From assembly GCA_013397075.1 (NCBI GenBank), contig VWZS01008898.1, forward strand, positions 292,764-356,763: a DNA stretch of 64,000 bases, given 5' to 3'. Below the pieces are notes generated by a model. The model did no database searches. It had not been told where the DNA came from and was given only the letters and a program-made list of their open reading frames with translations. Positions 1 through 11,200 of the stretch are shown here, one piece after another. The position numbers and the translations under genes were made by a program. This DNA comes from Rhabdornis inornatus. Taxonomy: Eukaryota; Chordata; Aves; Passeriformes; Rhabdornithidae. Position 1 is the first letter of the stretch. Each line of letters opens with the position of its first letter.

Positions 1-172
1 GTGGGAAGGAGCGGGGGGAGAGGGGAAGGAGCCGGGAGGGAGGGGAAGGATCCGGGAGCGATGGGAAGGAGCCGGGAGGGATGGGAGGGAGCCAGGCGGG
101 ATGGGAAGGAGCCGGGTGGGATGGGAAGGAGCCGGGAGCGATGGGAAGGAGCCGGGAGGGATGGGGGCGTGA
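1..172. repeat. G-rich 20-bp minisatellite
   Basis: About eight and a half copies of a 20-bp unit of the form ATGGGAAGGAGCCGGGAGGG run from the window edge to about 172. Copies differ by single substitutions (for example GGGAGCG, GGGTGGG, CCAGGCGGG). The unit length is not a multiple of three, so the glycine/arginine-rich reading frames across it are artefacts of the repeat and not genes. The array is probably truncated by the window start. Within it, 74-89 reads GGGAGGGATGGGAGGG, a textbook four-tract G-quadruplex motif on the plus strand. Confidence 0.9.
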
Positions 173-202
173 AGGGGCCGCCGGCGCTGAGGCGGTGTTG
201 CG

Positions 203-216
203 GCGCCCTCTGGTGG
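203..216 (-). promoter_or_regulatory. CTCF-type binding motif, left
   Basis: Plus strand reads GCGCCCTCTGGTGG, whose reverse complement CCACCAGAGGGCGC fits the vertebrate CTCF core consensus (CCASYAGRKGGCRS) at every position. It lies 30 bp after the minisatellite in CpG-dense DNA. The motif points toward lower coordinates. The sequence match is direct; occupancy is inference. Confidence 0.6.
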
Positions 217-263
217 CCGCGGCGCGCAGACGCACCGGGCGTGGGCAGGGACCGCGGTGTGAG

Positions 264-324
264 CATCCCCAGGATCCGCCAGGGACATCCCCAGGATCCG
301 CCAGGGACATCCCCAGGATCCGCC
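264..324. repeat. 22-bp tandem repeat, 2.8 copies
   Basis: CATCCCCAGGATCCGCCAGGGA occurs at 264-285 and 286-307 without a mismatch, followed by a 17-base partial copy at 308-324. The perfect copies suggest a recent duplication. It is continuous with the GC-rich edge block and is non-coding as far as can be seen. Confidence 0.9.
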
Positions 325-3300
325 GCCCCACGGCAGCTCCGAGCTCTTTCCCAGAGCCAGATGCTCGTTTTGGAAAGGCTCCACCTCTCTGCTCTCTCAG
401 AAATAATCAAGCTTGGCTCTTACATAAAGCACAACAGTTCGAAAGGAACAGATCATATTCAGATTGTATGTCTGTATGTATTCGGATGTTACTTAGCTTA
501 TGGCTCTGTATTGCAAAGCTGTTGTTTTGCTTTTTTTGTACTAATAACATATAATATACCATTATTATGATATTGCTGCTACTCTAAGGAAGAGTGACAC
601 TGACAGTATAGGAATTAAAGATGCAAATAACACAACGGTATGTGCAACGATGTGGCTGCTTTGGCCCTCTTCACCTAACCCTATCACACGTGTATGTTTT
701 TTACTCCCTAATTCTTCTCTTAGACTGACATGGTGATATTTAAAGGGTATCTCTAATAATGGGAAAAGAATAGAGAGGAAGGAAGATAAAGTTTAATCTC
801 TGGTGAAACTTTTCTTTAATAAATTTTGGATCAGATATGGGTTAAAGGAGCATCATGGAGTTCCAAAGGGAAAAGAATGAGGCCGGGAGCAATGAAGATG
901 CAGATCTCCCATGGGGAAATTACCAGGGAGAGATTCTGATGTACTACATTGTGGAGGAGTTAGTAAAGGGAGAGATCCTCACATTAGCCCCCTTGAAATC
1001 CCTTTGGCTCACAGTTAGAGCCAGGAGTAAGTAATCAAGGTAATGTCAGTGAAGCTTCTTCCTCCAACTCTCCATCAGTACATCTGCTTAACTGCTTTAT
1101 CTGATTATTTATAGCCTGCAATCACAACTATCAGTCCTCTCAAGTTAGAATAAAGAAACATTAACCCAGAGCATGGTACATAATGCAGACCAATTTATTA
1201 CAAATTAAAGACTGAATTTAGACAGTTCTCCTTTTGTGAGCACTAGAAACTATTTGTTTCCCAATAGACAGCAAGCTGCTACTTGCTTAGGACATGCATC
1301 AAATAGATATACAAAACAAACCCATGGTAGGTTGTGAATCTTTGCCTTAGAGAAGTATTAGATTGTTGAACATCCACCATTTTTAGGCCAGTTTTGTTTA
1401 TTGAATGCACTTGAACTGTTTTGCTCTGGCACATCGACTGTGTAGAGCTTGAACAGGCAGGAGAGAAGGCTGTGGGGGAGGGAGGGAGAAACTATAGACA
1501 GCAAGGCAGCAAGCTGACCTCCCTGTATGCTTGTTTCTTCTGCTTTCCTGCACTCCAGTGACAGCCAGTCCCACATGATGCATGGTGATTGCTGAAACCT
1601 GCTACCTGCTGTGTGAGTGTGATACTTTCCAAAGGCTGATTGTAGCTGAGAAATGGATGACCCTTGCTCTCACACATCCACACACAATACAAATAATATT
1701 TCTTGGGCAGGAACAAGATGGGCTTTTTTCCCCTCTTCTTCTTCACTCCACATGGGAAAGGCACTGCCTATTATTGACTAATCTCAGTTATGGGCTCAGG
1801 ACTAGTTTTATATAACATACAGCATTTTGTGGCCTGTCACATCTGTTTTATGCTCCTTGTTTTTCCCTTGATAGGGTTGCCGGACATGGTAATGCCTGCA
1901 AACACAATTAATGAAAGCAGTTCTACCCACAGCAGCATCTCAAGTGGTACTTTCATTGGCTTCACGTTTACCTCCTGTAATATGATTTATTTTGTTGGCA
2001 GTTGGAGTAGTTCCTGCTGTGAAGCTCATGTGCTCTTTCTCTGGGGCTTATGTTCCCTTTCTGTTGTATGCCCTCAACAGATGTGAGAAAGAACAAGGAG
2101 ACCTGTGATGCAAATATCTTAGAGAGGGCATGAACTCAACATGCTTCACAGGCTGCCCAGGTAAGATATGAGCTGTCATTAGGTGTTACAAATCATGCTG
2201 TGGGGCAAGATATTTAATAACTTATGAAAGACAAACATTTATGAACTGCAAACAGACTAGGACTAATGAATGAAAGTTCACTTTCAGGAGCAGGTGTGAT
2301 TTAAGAGTTTCCCCCTCACCTTGGAGGTGCTCATTTCTCATTTATTGCAAGAGATCACTATTCTTCAGTTGTGCTCTTTGATGGCATAGCTGCACCATCC
2401 ATCTACCAGATCTTTGCATGGCTCTTTCCCAAGAAATAATAAGAGGCTGTATTTTTTTTAAAACATAGTTTCCCAGATCACAAATCCATGCAAATGGCAC
2501 AAAGAAGGGGTGTGTGGGATAGCCACTTGGAGCAGAACCAGAAATAATCACCAGTGAGTGGGAAATTGATTAAGACATCTTAAGTCAGATGTGTTGCAAG
2601 CAGAATAATAGTGATAATAGTACTGAAACATATTCTTATACTGTGGTAATGCCCAAAACGCATTGTGTGCTAAGACAGCATACCCTGTAAGACACATGCA
2701 AAATCCCACCCAGAACATACAATCTAAGGAGAACAAAAGATGATGAGAAAAGACATTCTGTTGACAATTAATCAAGACATTGATAATATCTTATGTTTTA
2801 TAAGATGCAAAAATTATTTCAATGCTGTCTTAAATATATTTAACGGACGCACTACAGATCATCTTCTCACCTACCTCTTTTCTTCAGCACCATTCACAGA
2901 AATTCTAAAACAATATTCCATGAGTTGCAAAGTTTCACAGTTTTTCTTTAAAATTAAGTGTATCTAAGACTAAGGAATTTTGTAAAATTATCAACACAGA
3001 CTTGGGAAATTAAAGAAATTATGTAACTGCTCCCTGTTCCACTGTCTCTAAGACAATTTGATTACATGGTTAAGTGCAGAAGAAATCTATCAAACAGTTA
3101 TACAAGTTTAAAATCTGTGTGTTTTTAATTACCATTTTGAGGCAAGTAAATTTTTGGGTTTATAAGATGATGAAAATTCCAATAAGAAAGTATATATTTG
3201 CATAAAGGAAACTATATATAAATTAAAAGTTCATAAAATATTACTTGCAATGTTTCCAAACACACAGGGAGCAAACCACAGCTCTCTGATCTTGGCATTA

Positions 3301-4267
3301 GGCCTGCTGTTTTCACAAATCATAACTCAAGAGTTATTTTCACCTTGCTGTGAGAGAAGGAGCCATCTAATTCAGGCCACAGGAGGCCCCCACAGAGCAG
3401 GCAAAACAGCAAACTTCTGCAGCCTCCCTGGATTTTTATATTAATAGATGTGCAGAATATCTGCTCTATGGTCTTAGCATGCAGAGGAGACTCACAGCTC
3501 CTCTGCATGACAAGAAGAACACAGCATTAGCAGTTCTGTCACCAAGTAGACACAGAGTCTATACTTTTGATACTGATGAACAACAAATATCAGTGAGATA
3601 GAGATAGTCACTTTAGATTAGTTATTAGAACACCAAGTACAGCACCTTTCACACTTTGAAATAATTTCTATAATAATAAAAGTCACTGTGACAGTGTAGG
3701 GCTATTGTGGCAAATTTCATCTATTCCCCTCATTTATAAGCTCCTCTGTAATAACACTTTACCCATCAGAATTCAATGAAATGCATTTCATTATCCCAAT
3801 CAGCCCCCTGAGTCACACCTTAATTGTATTGCATTTCCTTTCTACTGTATTTGAACTTTCTTCTAATACTAAAGCTGATTTCAAGCCTATTATAACCAGT
3901 TGCAAATTAGCTTTTATTCTGCTCTGACTGCTGAAGTGTGTTTTAATAAATTCATGCAAAAAATTTATAACATGATATTGAAACATTTTATCTTTTACTT
4001 ATTTTATTCCAAATTAATGTAGTTATTTCTGATTTATTTCATGCTTTTTCTTTGTCCTGGGATGGGCTAGCATCTTGCCCACTCCATGAGCATGGGTCCT
4101 TGTAGTACTATGTTCCTCCTGATTTTATGATTAGAAATTAGCATAATGTACCAACATTTTATGAAGAGAAAGGAATACACAATATTTTATGTGCATGTTT
4201 TCTTTGAAACATACTTTTGGAATAACCTGAAAAATCTCTGCAAGTATGAGATTTATAGAGATATATA
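325..4267. other. Unique AT-rich DNA, no gene seen
   Basis: CpG density drops sharply after about 400. Reading frames here are short, lack convincing splice sites and are matched by equally long frames on the opposite strand. No tRNA, rRNA, complete transposon or long tandem repeat was recognised. Nothing to annotate with support. Confidence 0.6.
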
Positions 4268-4291
4268 TACTTGTGTATATATACACAAGTA
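4268..4291. repeat. 24-bp perfect palindrome
   Basis: A half-site TACTTGTGTATA is followed at once by its exact reverse complement TATACACAAGTA, giving a spacer-less 24-bp inverted repeat. Symmetry fails at the next base pair (A on the left, G on the right). It follows a short AT-dinucleotide run, so replication slippage in TA-rich DNA is a sufficient explanation. Confidence 0.85.
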
Positions 4292-5695
4292 GAAAACATA
4301 CTTATGACCAATTTGTTGAAAGAAGGAAGGTCTTGCTTCCTGATTGGCACCAACCACATGCACTTGGGGAAGTTAACTCTTTAGTTCTCTAATTCCCTTT
4401 CCTCATCACTCTTCTCTTCCAGTGAATACCAGCATAGACACACTCACCGAATCTCCACAGCTCAGAATTTTGTTTTCAGTGTCTATACACATTTCACAGG
4501 TTTCAAGTATGCTCATAAAAATGCTATTCCTTTAAAGCAGTGGAGGGGTAGAACCAGAGAATATATAGAACTGCTTTAGCAATGCAATTAGAATAATTTA
4601 AATTCTACACTTTCCAGTAGTGTTTTTTCTTCCAGAAAAATTCATTCGTGTTATAATATTCTTTGTTGGTGGAAGCCCTGTCTTGGATCACAAGGCAATG
4701 AAATGAAGTGCTAGTTTCTTCTGCAAGTGTCTGTTTGATTTTAGTGTATGAAGACATATGACTTCAACTAGTCAGAGATCCATTAAGAGAGAAACAAGAG
4801 AAGGGAGTCAGCAACTTCTGTCTTTTGGCTGACTGACACTTTCCACTGAGAAAAATTTTGGGAAATATTTTAATTTAGAAGTTCCCACACCTCTAAGCCT
4901 GTCAGCAATGAAGAGATTTACTTGACAGGCTTGTGCTGTTAGATCGAGGAGTACACTTTTTCTCACAAAATTCTCAGTATGTTTGCTGAGATTAAAGCTG
5001 CTGGCATAACTTTTGTTGTGTCTTTGCCTGCATTTTTCAGGTCAACTTTTGTAGCATGTTAAAAGTGATAAAATTGACCTTGCTGCTGAAGTTGCAGAAG
5101 CCACACATATAATGAGTGCACATGGATCTTTTAAGTGGGAACAGTTAGGGCCCACATTTGTTTTTTCAACAGGAGGAGAAAAAATATGTATTGTTTATGG
5201 GGCTATTTCTCCTAGTCAATACTTTGTATCTAAGACTTAAAGGCATAGGGAACGTGCTGAGCCTTGACACACCAGTATCTTGCCCAAAATTTAATTTGTG
5301 GGAATCTTAGTTCACTCTGCTTTAATCACCAATAATTTTTTGCCTGTCTGGTCTCAGAACAAAAGCTTTAGCTGCCAGTAAACTTTCCTCTAAGCACATG
5401 ATGCTAGGACCACTGCTGCCATGTCCAGCTCCATGGAGGGGACTTCCCTGGGCTTACTAGTATTCCATGTGTTGCTAGTACAGTAAGAACTGCTGCTATG
5501 ACTTAAGTGTTAAGTGTTCTGGACCAAGTGTAAACTTGGTTCAGAAAAGCATCTGTGAAGATGAATACTGTAGGAGTTATTTGCAAAGTGATACACTTAA
5601 ACTAGTTCTGCAGTCACAAACATACTATGAACTACAGGAAAATTAGACTAAGATAGGGAAAGTGGATCTGCAAAAAAAAGCTGTAAGCAGCTCCT

Positions 5696-5727
5696 GAAGA
5701 AAGACTGAAGAAAGACTGAAGAAAGAC
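5696..5727. repeat. 11-bp tandem repeat, 3 copies
   Basis: GAAGAAAGACT is repeated at 5696, 5707 and 5718, the last copy ending in GAAGAAAGAC. The purine-rich run has no coding context. Confidence 0.9.
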
Positions 5728-6470
5728 AGAAGTTGTAGCAGATATATTCTATCACAAGAGAAAACAAAAAAAGAGAAAACACGTCTAGAGCAGAGTACTT
5801 GGAGAGAGACAACAAAATGAAAGGAGAAAAACCCCATGAAACCTGTTTTTTCTAAAGTCATGAAATAATTCTTAGTATAATTTGCTATATTTACATTCCA
5901 CTGATTTCTTTTGTGTTTATATTTCAGACAGCAGAAAAATTGATACCAATTCTAACAACTGCTTTTACTGCTTCCTTCAAATTCTGAGTTCTGCACTTAC
6001 TTTTCTATTTTTATCCTTTATCTTTCTTGTCCTTCTCCAGATTGCCTTTATGAAATCAAGACTAATCACTAGAATAAGAAAAATAAGTCCTTTTGTCCCT
6101 CAGACAATATTTATTTCTATGCAGTTAAAGATTTAAAAGTGTTTATTTATACTAGAAATAATTTTAACACTAATTCCACACTGTCAAATATTATCCATAT
6201 CCATCTACTTGTAATATATCTGCATTTGAAGGTATGTTGCTCTTTAGAATAGAAGGCTCCGTTTTTCCTTATTGTTTCTTTTCCATTTCATTTTCCATTG
6301 TAAACCGTCCTAGCTCAGTTGACAGTATCTTTTAAGGTTGACCTTTTCCACTAGATGGCACATGGGGCCATATCAGCGTCAGGAGAGACACAGGTTGCTG
6401 GACTGTGTTGTAAGAATGCATGTAATGCTTAAAAACAAATATTCAATTTAAGACCAATACATTTCTTAAC

Positions 6471-6530
6471 TACTGTTAACTGGTATAACTCCATTGGATT
6501 TACTGGGATGTGCTGATCTGTAATAGCCAA
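6471..6530. repeat. Possible ancient amniote repeat fragment
   Basis: The stretch containing TGGTATAACTCCATTGGATT and then TGTGCTGATCTGTAATAG resembles the old amniote interspersed repeat family whose copies carry GTAACTCCATTGACTTCAATGG next to CTGATTTACACCAG. Similarity is short and from memory, so this is a weak call. Confidence 0.3.
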
Positions 6531-6618
6531 AACTTAATGTTTATTGCATATAAAATTGTTTTCTAAGCTGCTGTACTGCACATCTTAGAAATGGAGATTT
6601 TCTATGTTTAATATTAAA

Positions 6619-6654
6619 ACTGTATTATATTATAAGATACTGTATTATATTATA
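6619..6654. repeat. 20-bp direct duplication, 1.8 copies
   Basis: ACTGTATTATATTATA occurs at 6619-6634 and again at 6639-6654, separated by AGAT. This is a small tandem duplication in AT-rich DNA. Confidence 0.85.
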
Positions 6655-7932
6655 TCCTAATATCTCATTCTTCATAGGTCCTTAGAGACTATGAAAATTT
6701 GAGCATCAAATAGAATTTACCTGGTTACCATATCAAAATGCTACAATGAGTGTACAGGCACAGTACAACGAATAAAAATAGGCAGAAGTTTTCAGTGAAA
6801 AGGTATAAAAATGAAACACATAATTAATTCTTCAAAGATTTGATATCTCTTTAAGATTTGCCAGAATTATAGTCCTTGCTTTTAGTTCCTACAGCCTCTT
6901 CAGTGATAATTACTGATGCTTATACTTTGTCTAAGAATTTCTGACTCAGAAATGTATATCTCCCTTTGCTGCCAGAGGACTGCTTGCCCAACAGCCTTTG
7001 ACTGCTCATCTGCTTTTGGAAGAGGCAGTTATTCAATCCTATTTGTCAGGTCAATTTAAAAAATCTTGGCAGACCTGGAAAGTGGAGGTGGAACACCAGA
7101 GGTGAAACTTCTGGGTGAATCTCAAGCTTTTTATTTGTCTAAGAGCTACAGAAACAACCCTTTAAAGACCTCCTTGTTGCTCTAATGTCTCAGAATACAT
7201 TTGACTTATAGCAAATATAGAAACTTCTATATTTTGGTTTTTGTCTCAGGCCACGTGGAATTGCTGATAGCTGGGAAGCCATCCAGCTCACCAAATGAAG
7301 CCCATGACTACATTCCACAGGGTCCATGACACTTACCCAGGTCGAAAGCTTTTATGCAACTGGTGCAATCACATAACACTTGTTGCTGTTGAGTGATCTC
7401 CAGCTCTTGTCCCGAAGTGAACTACAAACTGTCTCTAAAAATAGGCTTTCCATTTTGTTTTTTTTTTAGTATCACACTGACTATTGCATTGTTTATGACT
7501 TCTGCAGTTATCAAGACTCTAGAATGACCTCTATCAAAAATTGACACAAACCAAACCAGTCTGGTGCTCTCTTTCTTTCTTCTATGTCTGTTTGCCCAGG
7601 CTAGCTCTAAGGAAGGCCTAGAGTAAGTAAATGTGACTTTTATCAAAGCTATAAATCAAAGCTACAAATCAGAGGAGGCGACAATTCCTATGGCAAGGAC
7701 TTTTCATGAGGAATGCTCAGTTATTTCATCCCCAAAAGAAAAGACCTGACAGAAGCAGACAATAAGCTATTTGATTTCAAATACTATGCAGAAACAAAGA
7801 TAGATGGCACAGTGAGACAGTGATTGTGCCAGCCATTCCCACATGCAAAAAGCAAGAGCCATTTTAGATAAATTTGATCTTTTAAGTGATTTCTAAAATA
7901 CATCTGGTGAGCAGACCATTGTAACTAACCAC

Positions 7933-8181
7933 CTCTGTGATATGAAATCACCAGTTCTGTATGAATCTGCCCAACAATATGATTCTGCCCTATAATATGA
8001 AACACATGAACATGGTATGGTCATCTCCTGAGGATTATACACAGACTCTCTCCTGTATTCCTCACTATTCCACCAGTGTCTGCTGTAACTCATCTGACCC
8101 TCAGTCTTATGTCCCTGAAGTTGGCCATACCAGCCATATCTTAGCTCTTCTTGCCCAAAGACTCTAGATGAGCATCCAGGA
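7933..8181 (-). other. Exon-like island (unconfirmed)
   Basis: On the minus strand a pyrimidine-rich acceptor (CCCCTCCCATTTAG) precedes 249 bases that stay open in one frame for 83 codons. The frame begins in phase 2 and reaches a weak donor (CACAGAG|GTGGTT) also in phase 2, so the segment would be frame-neutral. The open frame continues on both sides without a stop (7893-8276). The predicted peptide is rich in Tyr, Trp, Ser and Glu, for example YSRHWWNSEEYRRESVYN. I recognise no family. A frame this long is expected a few times by chance in 64 kb, so only the splice-site pairing raises it above background. Confidence 0.15.
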
Positions 8182-8201
8182 CTAAATGGGAGGGGATGAA
8201 G

Positions 8202-8220
8202 AACATCAACATCAACATCA
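8202..8220. repeat. (ACATCA)3 hexanucleotide repeat
   Basis: Three tandem copies of ACATCA followed by GCA. This is a short microsatellite with no coding context on the plus strand. Confidence 0.8.
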
Positions 8221-11200
8221 GCAATGCTCTTATTTATCATTAAGAAAAAGTCAACCTGGAAGTTTCCTGAATTCAAATAAAAATATCTGCAGGGTAGAAG
8301 AGGTAAAACACTCTGAGCTGTACATGTCTATGAACCAGCACCCATTTTTGTATTCACAAATGTGTGACGTTGGTCCACTTGTTCTTTAAAATATTTTGAG
8401 CTATGACGTATTTTTTATGTCAAAACTGTGAAATACATTAAAAATAAAAAAAAAATATAGAAATTAAATTTTGAAATTCTAGAAGTTAGTGAAGGACTCA
8501 AGAGAAAAATGTTATCATTATTTAAACTGTGATCCAAGCTAGAAAGCAGTAGAAATCTTGGTGATCTTAGAAAGATGAAAGAACAGATTATTACAACATC
8601 TCTTGTCTGACTGGTGGCCACCTGTCCAGGAAACAGTCTGTCTTTCTGGGTGTCTGCATTGGGGTGGTAAGTATGCTAATGCTTAAATTAGCAGCATGTG
8701 AATCCTATCTATCTAAAGCTCCTCTGGGTACTACCCAGGAGAAAAATTGAAAACTACTCTAGAATTTTTTTGTCATGCACACTTTACAGTTCTAGCTCAG
8801 CTAACCCTTCAGTCCATGCTGTTACTGGGTGTTATGGACAGAACCTGAGCCTCCTCTGTTCAGAAGGTATCTGTCTGAAAAGGCAGTTTAGAGGAGATGG
8901 TTTGAAAAGAGAGAATAGGAGTAATCAAACTCAGAGGCTCTGTGTTTTCTAACACACATAATGGTAGGAGCACCTGAAATCTCCCTTCCCATAGCTCTGG
9001 ATGTTAACTCTTGCTCCACAGGCTTAGTCAGAGCCAGAAGTTAGAATAGCCATTGGTCTAGAGGGAAACATACCTCTTCATCATTGCTAACATGGATATG
9101 CCAGAGCTAGTCTGATAACAGAGCTCCATGTAGTTATCACCAATTCGCTATGTTCCTGTATTTTCCCTGCAGACCAAACATGTTGAGAAGGAGACAACAA
9201 CAAAAATTCACCCTAAAGGACCTCCCTGAACTGCACAAGCCATGGTGTACCACCGTGTTTTCTGTCTCTCCAGCAGGAGTAAATAAGGCCCTAAAAATCA
9301 ATTCCTACCACTGCTGCTAGACCCTGAAAATGAATTAGCTGCAGTGTGTATCATCTGTGTAAACAATTGCCAGAAAAGCTAATGAAAATGGCATGAGCTC
9401 CTGATCACAGTCCAACAGCAAAGTATATCAACAACGTAAACACATTTAGTCCCTGTGCTAGGTATGGTAGAAGAGCTTGTTAAAAATGATCCTAGGAATC
9501 ATATAAAGTTAAATATTATTGGAACCAGATCAATTCTTCGTGTTCCCCAGAGGTAAAAAGAAATAAAAACCTTGATAGGCACAAAGGACAGATAACATAG
9601 GAATATAAGCCTAGACCTAAACCACTGCAACTTTTGACGCTCATTTAATAGTCATAGTAATTATCTGTGGAGTATTTCATAAAAAATAACACAAAAGAGC
9701 CACTTTAATTGGTCAAACACTGCTTAGTCAGGATGTCCTGACTCTTTCTCTGTGAGCATGAACAACGTGTGAACCAGTGGTTTATTTTTATCCCTGACTG
9801 CTCAGTCACTCTTTCAGTGTAGCCCAGCTGACTGCAATGTCATAAGTCTGAAGAGAAATGGTTTTTCCGAATATTTCAGAATTTCTCAGCATTTTCTTCC
9901 TGGAAAATTATTTTTAAATAAGATTAACTATATAGGGGCAGGTATATTTGGTAAATCTCTTTTGAAATACAGGTAGCATTTCGACTTAAAGCTACCTTGT
10001 TTTCTAGAAGTCTTTTTTTGAGCTTGCTAAGGACCAGGAAAAGCTAGCCTTTAGCCTAAGGAAACCAGGGATTCCAAGGGCTACACAGACAGCAATGTCA
10101 TTCCTACCTGTCTTTTTAGCATCTCTACAACTGGACACCAGCACTTCTCAAGTCCTCGCTGTGCAGCAGGAGCCCAAAAACCCAGAGGGACAGAACGAGC
10201 AACTTAAATTCTCAGAAACTGTAGGCATCCCTTTTGATACAATCTTCTTTGGCTTTTTCCCAATTTACATAACCTGACAGATTTGTAACTGTCATGGCAG
10301 ACAGCCGCTGTATTTTCAAGTGAGGGAAAAAATCAGTGGCACCCAAGACATATGCAGTACTATTTTTGGGGGGGCTAGAGTTCCTGTAGGTCAGGCTTTA
10401 CATGGAAGCTTTGAAAATTTCAAAATTTCCCTCAAAACAGACATGGAAAATTGCATCCAAAGGAAACAAAAATGCTGACAAATTTTAAAATTTCTTTTAA
10501 AGTGGATGGAAAATGCACCAAAAAAAGGCCATGCATTACTTTTTAAATGGGTTTAAAATATATCTCATTGGACTTATAACCTGTTTAAAACTAAACAGCA
10601 TTGTTCTACAGCTTCAAGTTCCTTGGTTATGCAATATTATAAATATCAAAATTGTGTTATGATATACTGTAAAGGTCCTATACATAACTGTTAAATCCTA
10701 AATATTCCTGGGCTAAGGAAATCTTCCTTTTTAAAGCTTTTTATTGCTATTCACCTGACAGTGAATGTTTGCCTGTAATTTTGTCTCAGTTTGAAGAGTA
10801 ATGACAAGTCCTGAGAGATTTCTCTGGAAATACTGTCTTCAAATGTGTGGAGTGAGAAGTCTCCCTTCAGTTGCACAGCAGTTGTTGCCTGCCACAGATG
10901 GAGGTGTAAATTTATGTTGCTTATTTGCTCCAATAATCTCTTACTATTAAGAACAACAAACTAAAACTATAGGAAATGTGAACAGCAGTAGGGCGAATGC
11001 AAAGCCATATTCTTCTTCCTGAGTTCTCATAAATGTGAGGTCATTTTACTTGCTAAATTGTTGGGTTTCCTGCACCCTTTTTCATGTTGTTGACCTTGAA
11101 AGCTTCCAAGGACCTTACTAGACCCTTTTCCTCAGTATTAACTTGATTTCCATTTTTCTCTCTCCCTCTCCCACTCCATTTATCTTTTATTCAGTGGATG

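Larger units (their letters stand above)
4292..7932. other. Unique AT-rich DNA with small repeats, no gene seen
   Basis: Apart from the 11-bp tandem repeat at 5696, the possible old repeat at 6471 and the short duplication at 6619 (listed separately), I see no coding exon, RNA gene or transposon that I can support. Confidence 0.55.

Noticed and set aside
1..570. 189- and 157-codon plus-strand frames over the window edge
   Set aside because: They are built from a 20-bp and a 22-bp tandem repeat read in shifting frames; no domain or splice structure.
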